From Ignavibacteriota bacterium (lineage in GTDB: Bacteria; Bacteroidota; Ignavibacteria; Ignavibacteriales; Ignavibacteriaceae), in contig CP053446.1 in NCBI GenBank assembly GCA_013285405.1, positions 3,209,001 to 3,273,000 on the forward strand: a stretch of DNA of 64,000 bases, in the 5' to 3' direction. Shown one piece after another: positions 18,394 to 28,480 of the stretch. The notes beneath the pieces were generated by a model. It did no database searches. It had not been told where the DNA came from and saw only the letters and a program-made list of their open reading frames with translations. How positions within the stretch are numbered: position 1 is the stretch's first letter; each line of letters starts with the position of its first letter. Both the position numbers and the translations under genes were made by a program.

Positions 18394-19199
18394 ACATAAA
18401 GTGCGCTGCCAAAATCTCGCCTGTGTTTAATAGTTATTTCATGATCTTCACCAAGAAATTTGAAAATTGCGATACAAGCTCTTCTGGCTCCATCATCATC
18501 ATAGTTTCTGTCATTCCGGATTACATCAATAAATTTTTCCAGAGCTGAATCAAAATCTTTCCTTCTAATACAATCAATTGCAGTTATATATTTTTCTTTT
18601 ACTTCTGAAACTGGAAGTGTTTTTGTATCACACTTCAGTAACTCTGCAATGAATCTGATTGATTCTGCAAGTTCAATGTTACTCAAATTGCCATCAATAT
18701 TTTGAACAAGTCTTAATGCTTCTTTCTGATCTTCAAATAGAAGTATTTTAGCGAGCAGTACCTTAACTTCACCATTATTCACATCTCCTTTCAGCACATC
18801 TTCCAAAATAAGTTTTGCATCGGAACCGTTTCCATTTTTGAGCAAAATTTTTGCGTGTTCTATCTGTTCAGCAAATTTGCTTGGAATTGATTTCTTCAGC
18901 CAATCCTTAATAGCAGATTCCGGAAGTGCGCCTGTGAATTCATTTATCACTTCACCATTCCTGAAAAGTTTAACATTTGGAATTCCACGAACACCATATC
19001 TTAAAGCAATTTCCTGATTATTATCAGTATCAACTTTGACAAGTTCCCAATCAGATTTGTTTTCATCAGCAAGTTTTTCCAGAATTGGACCAATCAATCT
19101 GCACGGTTGACACCATTCAGCCCAAAAATCTACAAGTACTGGTTTCTCATAACTTTTTTCCAGCACATTTTTTTGAAAATCTTTTACTTCGTATGACAT
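18390..19199 (-). CDS. Thioredoxin-TPR protein (CnoX/YbbN-like)
   Basis: 269 residues. N-terminal thioredoxin domain (about 1-105) with active site WCQPC (Cys30, Cys33), where Gln replaces the usual Gly, and cis-Pro in GIPNVKLF; the rest is a TPR-like helical domain ending in the conserved RRDFGSALY motif of the YbbN family. In E. coli the homologue CnoX is a redox chaperone working with GroEL; here the intact CxxC suggests disulfide reduction is kept. Tail-to-tail with aacS with a 4-base overlap, and no terminator between. Confidence 0.88.
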   Translation of the reverse strand: MSYEVKDFQKNVLEKSYEKPVLVDFWAEWCQPCRLIGPILEKLADENKSDWELVKVDTDNNQEIALRYGVRGIPNVKLFRNGEVINEFTGALPESAIKDWLKKSIPSKFAEQIEHAKILLKNGNGSDAKLILEDVLKGDVNNGEVKVLLAKILLFEDQKEALRLVQNIDGNLSNIELAESIRFIAELLKCDTKTLPVSEVKEKYITAIDCIRRKDFDSALEKFIDVIRNDRNYDDDGARRACIAIFKFLGEDHEITIKHRRDFGSALYV

Positions 19200-19566
19200 G
19201 GAATATATTTCGTATTGAGATCAATAATTATTTTTAACGTTTGATGAATCAGATTCTATAAAGTTTCAAATCAATTTAATTTATGTATTATAGAGTTTGA
19301 ATTCTAAACGTGCCGGATAATATCACAGTCTTCAACTATGAAAAAGAATCCGTTCCAAAAGTTGTAAGAATGATTTTCAAACCTATCAGTTAAACTTATC
19401 TCCAATAAAATTATAAAGTCAAATTATCTCTTTCTTGCGTTAAATAGTTTCTTGTGCTAATCATTCCAAAAATTTAGAAATGTGCATTTGATTTTTCTTG
19501 TATATGAAAAAAATGAATTTCACTCTTCTAAAAAGTTGTTGCAATAAGAATTTTTGGTGTGGCAGC
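19200..19566. other. Intergenic region between divergent transcription units
   Basis: About 370 AT-rich bases between the start of the thioredoxin gene and the palindrome before the MerR gene. No gene or stable hairpin was recognised; it must hold two outward promoters, which could not be pinpointed. Confidence 0.5.
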
Positions 19567-19594
19567 AAAGTTGATATTTATAAATATCAACTTT
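19567..19594. promoter_or_regulatory. 28-bp perfect palindrome, candidate operator
   Basis: Half-site AAAGTTGATATTTA is followed directly by its exact reverse complement, with no mismatch. It ends 20 bases before the ATG of the MerR-type gene, the expected place for an operator of that regulator or of an Fnr/Crp-like factor. Length and perfection are greater than chance would give even in AT-rich DNA. Confidence 0.8.
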
Positions 19595-19614
19595 AAATAA
19601 GTTGCTATTTTGAT

Positions 19615-20058
19615 ATGGAAATAACCAATAACGAACCGATTTACCCGATCAGGACAGCGGCAAAACTGCTGAACATATCTGTTCATACTCTCAGAATGTA
19701 TGAAAAAGAAAATTTAATTATTCCTTTCAAAAAGTCATCAAGTCATCGACTTTATTCTCAATCAGATATCAAACGAATCGAATGTATCAGGTCAGCAATC
19801 AATGATTCCAAAATAAGCATCAGTGGAATAAAGACTATTTATTCGATGATGCCATGCTGGGAAATAATAAGCTGCAGCAAAGAAGATAGAAGCAGGTGCA
19901 GTGCATACCTGACACACTCAGGACCTTGCTGGTCAATGAAGGGAGAAGCAACAGTTTGTGCATCGAAAGATTGCCGAAACTGTTCAGTGTACAAAGATTA
20001 TGGTGAATGTGAAAGCATTAAAAATTTTATTCGAAATAAATTGATGGGAAGAGAATGA
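19615..20058 (+). CDS. MerR-type regulator with Cys-rich C-terminal domain
   Basis: 147 residues. N-terminal MerR winged helix-turn-helix (IRTAAKLLNISVHTLRMYEKENLI, then HRLYSQSDIKRIE). Instead of the usual coiled coil and metal loop, the C-terminal 70 residues carry eight Cys in a CWE...C...C...PCW...C...C..C...C arrangement resembling the two-CW domain, suited to binding a metal or Fe-S cluster or sensing thiol/sulfur redox state. The stop overlaps the next ATG by 4 bases, so it is co-transcribed with the molybdoenzyme operon and probably controls it. Confidence 0.82.
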   Translation: MEITNNEPIYPIRTAAKLLNISVHTLRMYEKENLIIPFKKSSSHRLYSQSDIKRIECIRSAINDSKISISGIKTIYSMMPCWEIISCSKEDRSRCSAYLTHSGPCWSMKGEATVCASKDCRNCSVYKDYGECESIKNFIRNKLMGRE

Positions 20059-22259
20059 ATTCGTTATCGAGAAGACGATTCCTGAAAATTTCAAGTGCAA
20101 CGATAGCGACTGCTGCAGTACTAGCCAGTACAGCAAAAACTTTTGTTACTGCTTCTAATAAGATTAATAAAGGAAACGAAAAAGGTATAAGGAAAATTTC
20201 AACTTACTGCGATTTATGTTTTTGGAAATGCGGTGTCATGGCATACGTAAAAGATGGAAAACTTTGGAAAGTCGAAGGGCATCCCGATGACCCTTTGAGT
20301 AACGGAAGATTATGTCCAAGAGGAACAGGTGGAGTTGGTGCACACTATGACCCAGAAAGATTAAAAACTCCTTTGATAAGAAAAAGTTTACGCGGTGAAG
20401 AAAAGTGGGTTGCAGTTACCTGGAGTGAAGCCATTGATTACATCGCTGAAAAAATGAACAGGATAAAATTTGAATATGGACCGGAAGCTTTGGCTTTATT
20501 CAGCCATGGAATAGGTGGAACTTTCTTAAAGCACTTAATGCATGCTTTCGGAAGTCCGAACGAAAGTGCTCCATCATTTGCTCAATGTCGTGGACCAAGA
20601 GAAACTGGATTTTCACTTACTTTTGGTGATATAGTAGGATCACCTGAAAGAACAGATATTCAAAATGCCAGATGCCTTGTACTGATCGGTTCTCATCTTG
20701 GTGAAAATATGCACAATACACAAGTGCAGGAATTTTCAAGAGCAGTTGAAAAAGGTGCATCAATAATTGTTGTCGATCCAAGATTTTCGGTCGCTGCAGG
20801 TAAAGCAAAATATTATTTATCGATTAAACCCGGAACAGATCTGGCTCTTCTTCTTGCGTGGATGAGTGTAATTGTGAATGAAAAACTCTATGATGTTGAT
20901 TATGTGAACAAGTACGGATTTGGATTTGAAAATTTTGCGGCAGAAATTTCGCATTACACTCCTGAATGGGCATACATTGAAACAGGAATTGATCCTGATG
21001 CTATCAGAGAAACAGCAAGAGAAATGGCTAGATACAAACCTGCAACTCTTATTCATCCGGGAAGACACGTAACCTGGTATGGTGATGATGCACAAAGAAG
21101 TCGTGCCATTGCATTACTTAATGCACTGCTCGGAAGCTGGGGAAGAAAAGGTGGATTTTATGTTCCGTACAGTTTTGAAATTCCTAAATATCCATATCCG
21201 GATTACCCGGAATTAAAGAAAGAACCGGCAGATAATCCTGGAAATAAATTTCCATTTACAGAAGGTGAACAGATTTCAAATGGCATACGTGAAGCAACAA
21301 TAACAGGCAAGCCATATCCGATAAAAGGATGGATAATCTATGGAACAAATCTTTTACAGGCGTTACCAAACCAAAAAGAAACTATTCAGGCAATCCAAAA
21401 TCTCGATTTGATGGTTGTTGTTGATGTTGTACCAAGTGAAATTGCAGGATGGGCAGATGTTGTTCTTCCTGAGTCAGTTTATCTTGAAAGATATGATGAC
21501 TTAAATACTTCGCCTTTCAAAGAAGGATTTGTTGGAATCCGTCAGCCGGTTGTTGAAGCACCAGATGATCAGAAACCAAATTGGTGGATTGCAAAAAAGC
21601 TTGGTGAGAAACTTGGGCTGAATTCCTTTTTCGCCTGGAACAATATTGAAGAATATCTTGATACACGATTAAAACTTGCCGGTCATTCGCTTGAAGAGTT
21701 GAAAGAAAAAGGAATCATCAAAGTTCCGGAGCAGCCAATATACTTTGAAGATGGTGTTGAACCGGAATTTTATACTCCTTCAGGAAAGATAGAATTTTAT
21801 TCCGCTCAACTTGCCGAAGCCGGTTTTGATCCGGTTCCAAAGTTTACAAAACATCCTGAACCACCTGTCGGATTTTTCAGACTTCTTTATGGAAGAGCAC
21901 CAGTGCATACTTTCAGCAAGACTCAATCAAATCCTTTGCATCGTGATATGATGATAGAAAATGAAATCTGGATAAATGCTGATATTGCGGAACAATATGG
22001 ATTGAAGCAAGGAGATAAAATCAAACTTAAAAATTATGATGGAATTATATCTGACGAAATAAAAGTAAAACCAACTGAGAGAATCAGAGCAGATTGTGTT
22101 TATATGGTTCATGGATTTGGTCAGAAATCAAGACAACTAAAGAGCACTTACAAAAAAGGTGCGAGCGATGCAGAACTTATCACGCAGTACAAAATTGATC
22201 CATTGATGGGAGGGACTGCAATGAACGAGAACTTTGTAACTTTTGAGATGGTGGTGTAA
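20055..22259 (+). CDS. psrA: Molybdopterin oxidoreductase, Psr/Phs-like catalytic subunit
   Basis: 734 residues. Twin-arginine signal SRRRFLK at residues 5-11, so exported folded to the periplasm. [4Fe-4S] site C-x2-C-x3-C-x27-C (Cys52, 55, 59, 87), then bis-MGD domains; Cys178 in FAQCRGPRE is the likely Mo ligand, as in polysulfide, thiosulfate and tetrathionate reductases (arsenate and nitrate enzymes differ here). Expected reaction: two-electron reduction of a sulfur compound (polysulfide or thiosulfate), or the reverse. Co-encoded Fe-S and NrfD-type subunits complete the complex and the sulfur transporter supports the assignment. Exact substrate is not settled by sequence. Confidence 0.88.
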   Translation: MNSLSRRRFLKISSATIATAAVLASTAKTFVTASNKINKGNEKGIRKISTYCDLCFWKCGVMAYVKDGKLWKVEGHPDDPLSNGRLCPRGTGGVGAHYDPERLKTPLIRKSLRGEEKWVAVTWSEAIDYIAEKMNRIKFEYGPEALALFSHGIGGTFLKHLMHAFGSPNESAPSFAQCRGPRETGFSLTFGDIVGSPERTDIQNARCLVLIGSHLGENMHNTQVQEFSRAVEKGASIIVVDPRFSVAAGKAKYYLSIKPGTDLALLLAWMSVIVNEKLYDVDYVNKYGFGFENFAAEISHYTPEWAYIETGIDPDAIRETAREMARYKPATLIHPGRHVTWYGDDAQRSRAIALLNALLGSWGRKGGFYVPYSFEIPKYPYPDYPELKKEPADNPGNKFPFTEGEQISNGIREATITGKPYPIKGWIIYGTNLLQALPNQKETIQAIQNLDLMVVVDVVPSEIAGWADVVLPESVYLERYDDLNTSPFKEGFVGIRQPVVEAPDDQKPNWWIAKKLGEKLGLNSFFAWNNIEEYLDTRLKLAGHSLEELKEKGIIKVPEQPIYFEDGVEPEFYTPSGKIEFYSAQLAEAGFDPVPKFTKHPEPPVGFFRLLYGRAPVHTFSKTQSNPLHRDMMIENEIWINADIAEQYGLKQGDKIKLKNYDGIISDEIKVKPTERIRADCVYMVHGFGQKSRQLKSTYKKGASDAELITQYKIDPLMGGTAMNENFVTFEMVV

Positions 22260-22260
22260 G

Positions 22261-22800
22261 ATGCCGCGATATGGAATGGTAATCGATACAAGAAAGTGCG
22301 TTGGCTGTAACGATTGTGTAGTTGCTTGCAAAACTGAAAATAATGTTCCCGAAGGTTACAACAGGGATTGGATCATTACAGAATCATTCGGAAAATTTCC
22401 TGAAATCAATATGGAAATCAGAACTGAAAGATGTAATCATTGTTCAGAAACTCCTTGTGTTTCGTGCTGTCCGACTGGCGCAAGTCACATTCACGATGCT
22501 GGTGGTGTTGTTCTTGTAACACACGAAAAGTGTATCGGCTGCAAAGCTTGTGTTGAAGCTTGTCCGTACGATGCGCGCTTCATTCATCCTGATGGATATG
22601 CTGATAAATGTACATTCTGCATTCACAGAGTTGAACAGGGAAAGAATCCGGCTTGTGTTGATGTGTGTCCAACATACTGTATGTATTTTGGTGATCTTGA
22701 AGATCCTAACAGTGAAGTGAGCAAACTTTTGAATGCAAGAAAATATCATACTTTAATTCCTGATGCCGGAACTCAACCGAATATTTTTTATTTAATCTGA
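22261..22800 (+). CDS. psrB: Four-cluster Fe-S electron-transfer subunit (PsrB/PhsB-like)
   Basis: 179 residues from the ATG at 22261, two bases after the upstream stop; an in-frame TTG at 22243 overlaps the previous gene and is less likely. Eighteen Cys arranged in DmsB/PsrB fashion: KCVGCNDCVVAC, RCNHCSETPCVSCCP, KCIGCKACVEACP and KCTFC...CVDVCPTYC, giving four [4Fe-4S] clusters. Carries electrons between the membrane NrfD subunit and the molybdenum site. No signal of its own; travels with the Tat-borne catalytic subunit. Confidence 0.92.
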   Translation: MPRYGMVIDTRKCVGCNDCVVACKTENNVPEGYNRDWIITESFGKFPEINMEIRTERCNHCSETPCVSCCPTGASHIHDAGGVVLVTHEKCIGCKACVEACPYDARFIHPDGYADKCTFCIHRVEQGKNPACVDVCPTYCMYFGDLEDPNSEVSKLLNARKYHTLIPDAGTQPNIFYLI

Positions 22801-22809
22801 GCACATACA

Positions 22810-23757
22810 ATGCACGAAATATTCACGACAAGACATAATCCTGATGTAGATCCCTGGATGACAATGTGGGGCTGGGAAATTCCTGTTTATTTATTCCTTG
22901 GTGGAATGGTTGCTGGAATGATGATCATTGCAGGATATTTTTTATTCAGCGGGAGACACAAAGAGAGTAATTGTTCCTGCTACTCAATTCCATTAACAAG
23001 TTTTGTACTTCTTTCAATTGGTATGTTTTCTTTGTTTCTTGATCTTGCACACAAACAATACGTTTGGAGATTGTACACAACATTTCAAATTACTTCACCG
23101 ATGTCGTGGGGCGCCTGGATTCTGATTTTAGTTTATCCTGCTTTGATTGCAAATATTCTTATTCGACCGCCTTCATGGATGACACGAAGGTTTTCAAAGC
23201 TAAGCGATATTGCAGGGAAATTGCAAACTCATCAGTTCTTTATAAAAAATATTGGAATATTGAATATGATACTTGGAATGATGCTCGGTGCATACACTGG
23301 TGTTTTACTCAGCACTATGGGTTCACGTCCTTTGTGGAATACTTCACTGCTTTGGGTTTTATTTCTTGTGTCAGGACTTTCAACTGCTGCTGCTTACGTT
23401 CATCTTATAGCAAAGAACAGAGCTGAAAGTGAATTGCTGGCAAAAGCGGATAATGGATTTCTTGTAGTTGAGTTATTCATTTTCGTGATGCTGTTTCTTG
23501 GTCTGATGTCTTCTGCACGTCCTCATATCGAAGCTGCTCAACTATTACTTACTGGAATTTATGCGCCTGCATTCTGGGTTTTTGTTATTGCACTTGGAAT
23601 AGTAATCCCGCTCGGAATACAACTTCTTGCAGTCAATCATAAAATTAAACACACACCGATCGCACCGATAATGGTAATCATCGGTGGATTGATATTAAGA
23701 TTCATAATAGTCGAAGCCGGACAATACAGTCATTGGTTTAATGCACATTTTAAATAA
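22810..23757 (+). CDS. psrC: NrfD-type membrane quinone subunit (PsrC-like)
   Basis: 315 residues, very hydrophobic with about 8-9 membrane segments (WEIPVYLFLGGMVAGMMIIAG first, WVFVIALGIVIPLGIQLL late). PsrC/NrfD subunits exchange electrons with menaquinone. The conserved start WEIPVYLFLGGMVAG is typical. Nine bases after psrB and 15 before the transporter gene, so one operon. Confidence 0.9.
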   Translation: MHEIFTTRHNPDVDPWMTMWGWEIPVYLFLGGMVAGMMIIAGYFLFSGRHKESNCSCYSIPLTSFVLLSIGMFSLFLDLAHKQYVWRLYTTFQITSPMSWGAWILILVYPALIANILIRPPSWMTRRFSKLSDIAGKLQTHQFFIKNIGILNMILGMMLGAYTGVLLSTMGSRPLWNTSLLWVLFLVSGLSTAAAYVHLIAKNRAESELLAKADNGFLVVELFIFVMLFLGLMSSARPHIEAAQLLLTGIYAPAFWVFVIALGIVIPLGIQLLAVNHKIKHTPIAPIMVIIGGLILRFIIVEAGQYSHWFNAHFK

Positions 23758-23772
23758 CGGAGATAAATTTTT

Positions 23773-24348
23773 ATGACAACTCTTGTAAAAAAATTAACAC
23801 ACATCTTTGAGAAGGAAGAAGAAAAAGTCGTGACAAAATCTCAACCTTATTCAAATCCATATCTCGTTGGCGTGGGACTTGGTCTTGTATTGCTCGCTGC
23901 GTATGTAATAATGGGCAGAGGATTGGGTGCATCAGGTGCTCTTACAACGTTAGTATCTGTTGGAATTAACAAAGTAGCTCCCGAGCATGCACAGGACAAT
24001 GAATTTTTCAGCGAATATCTTGGCGACGGAGTAACGAGTCCTTTCAAAGATTGGCTTGTCTTTGAAGTAATTGGAGTTATTGCCGGTGGATTTATTTCAG
24101 GTTCACTTGCAGGAAGAGTTAGAAAGGGAATCGAAAAAGGTCCACATATTCCCGCAACTAAAAGATTAATATTTGCATTTATCGGTGGTGGATTGATGGG
24201 AATCGGTGCAAAGCTTGCTCGTGGATGTACCAGTGGTCAGGCTTTATCCGGTGGTGCAATTCTTAATCTTGGTAGCTGGGCATTTATGATGATGGTTTTT
24301 GCCGGTGGATATTCTGCAGCATATTTCTTGAGGAGACAGTGGACATGA
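23773..24348 (+). CDS. YeeE/YedE sulfur transporter, N-terminal half
   Basis: 191 residues with 4-5 membrane segments. The signature GIGAKLARGCTSGQALSGGA carries the conserved Cys of the YeeE/YedE (TsuA, thiosulfate uptake) family. E. coli TsuA is one chain of about 350 residues with two such repeats; here each repeat is a separate gene. N-terminal 25 residues are charged and cytoplasmic. Likely moves thiosulfate or a persulfide-type sulfur atom across the inner membrane to or from the Psr-like enzyme. Overlaps the next ATG (ATGA). Confidence 0.88.
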   Translation: MTTLVKKLTHIFEKEEEKVVTKSQPYSNPYLVGVGLGLVLLAAYVIMGRGLGASGALTTLVSVGINKVAPEHAQDNEFFSEYLGDGVTSPFKDWLVFEVIGVIAGGFISGSLAGRVRKGIEKGPHIPATKRLIFAFIGGGLMGIGAKLARGCTSGQALSGGAILNLGSWAFMMMVFAGGYSAAYFLRRQWT

Positions 24349-24950
24349 ATGCACCATTTTTCAAATTCGAATATTTTAATTTTGATGTAAGTCTAATTCT
24401 CGCTTTCATCATCGGTATTGGTTTTGGTTTCGCACTCGAACGTGGTGGATTCGGTAATGCAAGACTTCTCGCTGCGCAGTTTTACTTTTCAAATATGCGC
24501 GTACTCAAAGTGATGTTCACTGCAATCGTAACTGCAATGCTGGGAGTTTATTTTCTTTCAGTTATAGGATTTATGGATCTGTCACTTGTTTACGTCAGCG
24601 AAACCTTTATTCTTCCTCAAGTGATTGGTGGATTTATTCTTGGTTTAGGTTTTATCATTGGTGGTTATTGTCCCGGAACTTCACTTGTTTCTGCTGCCAC
24701 CGGAAGACTTGATGGTTTTATGTTTGTGTTTGGAGTGATTGCCGGAATATTTGTTTTTGGTGAAATCTTTCCTTTGATCGAGAATTTTTATTACTCAACA
24801 AATATGGGAAGTTTAACACTACCGCAATATTTTAATTTGCCTTATGGTGTTGTAGTATTTTTCGTAGTTGCGATGGCGCTTGGTGCATTTGCAGCCGCTG
24901 AATGGGCAGAGAAAAAATTTGCAGATAAAAATCCGGAGAACAGTTTATGA
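24345..24950 (+). CDS. YeeE/YedE sulfur transporter, C-terminal half
   Basis: About 201 residues from the ATG at 24345, which overlaps the upstream stop by 4 bases; a GTG at 24339 is an alternative. Second family repeat: GFALERGGFGNARLLAAQFYF and FIIGGYCPGTSLVSAATGRLDG with the conserved Cys of the sulfur relay. It should assemble with the preceding product into the full transporter. Its stop overlaps the rhodanese start. Confidence 0.88.
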   Translation: MNAPFFKFEYFNFDVSLILAFIIGIGFGFALERGGFGNARLLAAQFYFSNMRVLKVMFTAIVTAMLGVYFLSVIGFMDLSLVYVSETFILPQVIGGFILGLGFIIGGYCPGTSLVSAATGRLDGFMFVFGVIAGIFVFGEIFPLIENFYYSTNMGSLTLPQYFNLPYGVVVFFVVAMALGAFAAAEWAEKKFADKNPENSL

Positions 24951-25544
24951 AAAAATTTTTCATCAATATGAATACTCAGAAAAAACTTGCGTTCACTGCA
25001 TTAACCTTTGGTATCATTGCTTTATTCGCAGGGAGTCCATATTCCGGATCGCATGTGAAAGTGAATATGAAAGATGTCGCTCTTTCGACTGTTAATAATT
25101 CTGATAAAATAAGATCACTCGAACTCGCTGATTGGATTATAAAAGGCAGATCGGATTTCACTTTAGTTGATGTCAGAGATGAAGAAACATTCAATCAGTA
25201 TTATATTCCCACAGCTATCAGCATTCCGTTAATACAATTACCAGAATCTGAACTATTACGTAATCAAAAAATAATACTCTATGCTGATGATGATGTTAAT
25301 GCAGCTCAGGCTTGGTTCATCCTGAAATCAAATAATTTTAAGGGAGTTTAAGCTTGATGTTAATACATCTAAGGAAATGATAGTTCAATTTGAAAAAGTA
25401 AAGGAGATGAGTAAATACTTTGGCGGATCAGCACAGTCAGATTCAACACAGGTTTCTGAAATAAAAGTCAATCTGCCAACTCCGAAAGGAAATACACAGT
25501 CAAATGTCAGCAAGCCAAAGAAAAAGAAAAGAGAGGGCTGTTAA
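24947..25544 (+). pseudogene. Rhodanese-domain protein, frameshifted with internal loss
   Basis: The first frame (24947-25351, 134 residues) gives a signal-anchor and most of a rhodanese fold (FTLVDVRDEETFNQYYIPTAISIP) and stops at KSNNFKGV. The +1 frame from 25350 continues with KLDVNTSKEM, a charged linker and KKKKREGC before TAA at 25542, a plausible native C-terminus. About 15 residues of the final rhodanese strand and helix are missing at the junction. The position of the catalytic Cys reads LYADDD, so sulfurtransfer by the usual thiol would be lost even without the frameshift. Last gene of the sulfur operon. Could be a sequencing error, but the missing block argues for real decay. Confidence 0.72.
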
Positions 25545-25618
25545 AAGTGTATCCTGAATTTATTCCAGGTTTCCCGTTGGTAAAAAATAAGTTCAAAAGC
25601 AGTAATTGCTGATACAAG

Positions 25619-25634
25619 ATTTCAAACTTGAAAT
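25619..25634. promoter_or_regulatory. Small palindrome upstream of perR
   Basis: ATTTCAA-AC-TTGAAAT, 7-bp perfect arms, 22 bases before the larger Fur-type palindrome. May be a second regulator site or chance in AT-rich DNA. Confidence 0.4.
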
Positions 25635-25655
25635 TCTATAAATAAAATTTTATTT

Positions 25656-25680
25656 TTAGATAAGAATAATTCCTATCTAA
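25656..25680. promoter_or_regulatory. PerR/Fur-type operator
   Basis: 25-base near-perfect palindrome: TTAGATAAGAAT, central A, then its reverse complement with one mismatch. The core TAAGAAT-A-ATTCCTA has the 7-1-7 form of Fur/PerR boxes. It ends 12 bases before the perR ATG, so autoregulation of perR and possibly of katG is likely. Confidence 0.75.
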
Positions 25681-25692
25681 TAATTTTTATTT

Positions 25693-26109
25693 ATGACAAA
25701 AATAAAACACGACATTCATTTAAAAGACAGCAATTTAAAAGTTACCCCTCAAAGAATTGCTGTTCTTGAAGCATTGAACAATTTAAAGAATCATCCCACT
25801 GCTGATAAAATAAAAGAATATGTAATTAAGAATCATCCGAACATTGCAGTTGGTACCATCTACAAAACTCTCGAAACATTTGTTGAAAAAGGATTGGTCA
25901 AAAAAGTAAAGACAGAAAAAGATGTGATGAGGTATGATGCTATACTCGATCATCATCATCATTTGTATTGTGAGGATACCGAACGCATAGAGGATTTCTT
26001 TGATGATCAGTTGAATGATATGATTGAAGAATATTTTAAGAAAAAGAAAATCCCGAACTTCAAAGTGAAAGATGTTAAACTTCAGATAATCGGAACTTTT
26101 AAGAAATAA
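25693..26109 (+). CDS. perR: Fur-family peroxide regulator (PerR-like)
   Basis: 138 residues. Winged helix with LKVTPQRIAVLEALNNLKNHPTAD and VGTIYKTLETFVEKGLVKKV, then the regulatory metal segment RYDAILDHHHHLYCED. PerR represses peroxide defence genes and is inactivated by metal-catalysed His oxidation. Unlike most relatives it has one Cys only and lacks both CxxC pairs of the structural zinc site. It lies 47 bases before katG, the classic target, which makes PerR more likely than Fur or Zur. Confidence 0.85.
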   Translation: MTKIKHDIHLKDSNLKVTPQRIAVLEALNNLKNHPTADKIKEYVIKNHPNIAVGTIYKTLETFVEKGLVKKVKTEKDVMRYDAILDHHHHLYCEDTERIEDFFDDQLNDMIEEYFKKKKIPNFKVKDVKLQIIGTFKK

Positions 26110-26138
26110 AATTAATTGAATAATCTATTAACCTTTAA

Positions 26139-28340
<2,202 letters not shown>

Positions 28341-28349
28341 TTAATGCTT

Positions 28350-28390
28350 GAGTCATTCTGAGTTCCGATGAAATCGGGACGAAGAATCTC
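28350..28390. repeat. Short dispersed repeat after katG
   Basis: Reads GTCATTCTGAGTTCCGATGA followed by AATCGGGACGAAGAATCTC, with a CCGAT/ATCGG mini-palindrome. It belongs to the same general kind of intergenic repeat as those at 9088 and 54772. Confidence 0.5.
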
Positions 28391-28405
28391 AAACCTCTAA
28401 CTTAG

Positions 28406-28433
28406 AAAGGGCATCACTACGATGCCCTTTTTG
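28406..28433 (+). terminator. Rho-independent terminator of katG
   Basis: Perfect 10-bp stem AAAGGGCATC/GATGCCCTTT with a 5-base loop; the T run continues past the stem. Confidence 0.92.
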
Positions 28434-28480
28434 GTTTTGCAAATAATTTCTTGTATTTAATGAATAAATAGAAAAAAATA

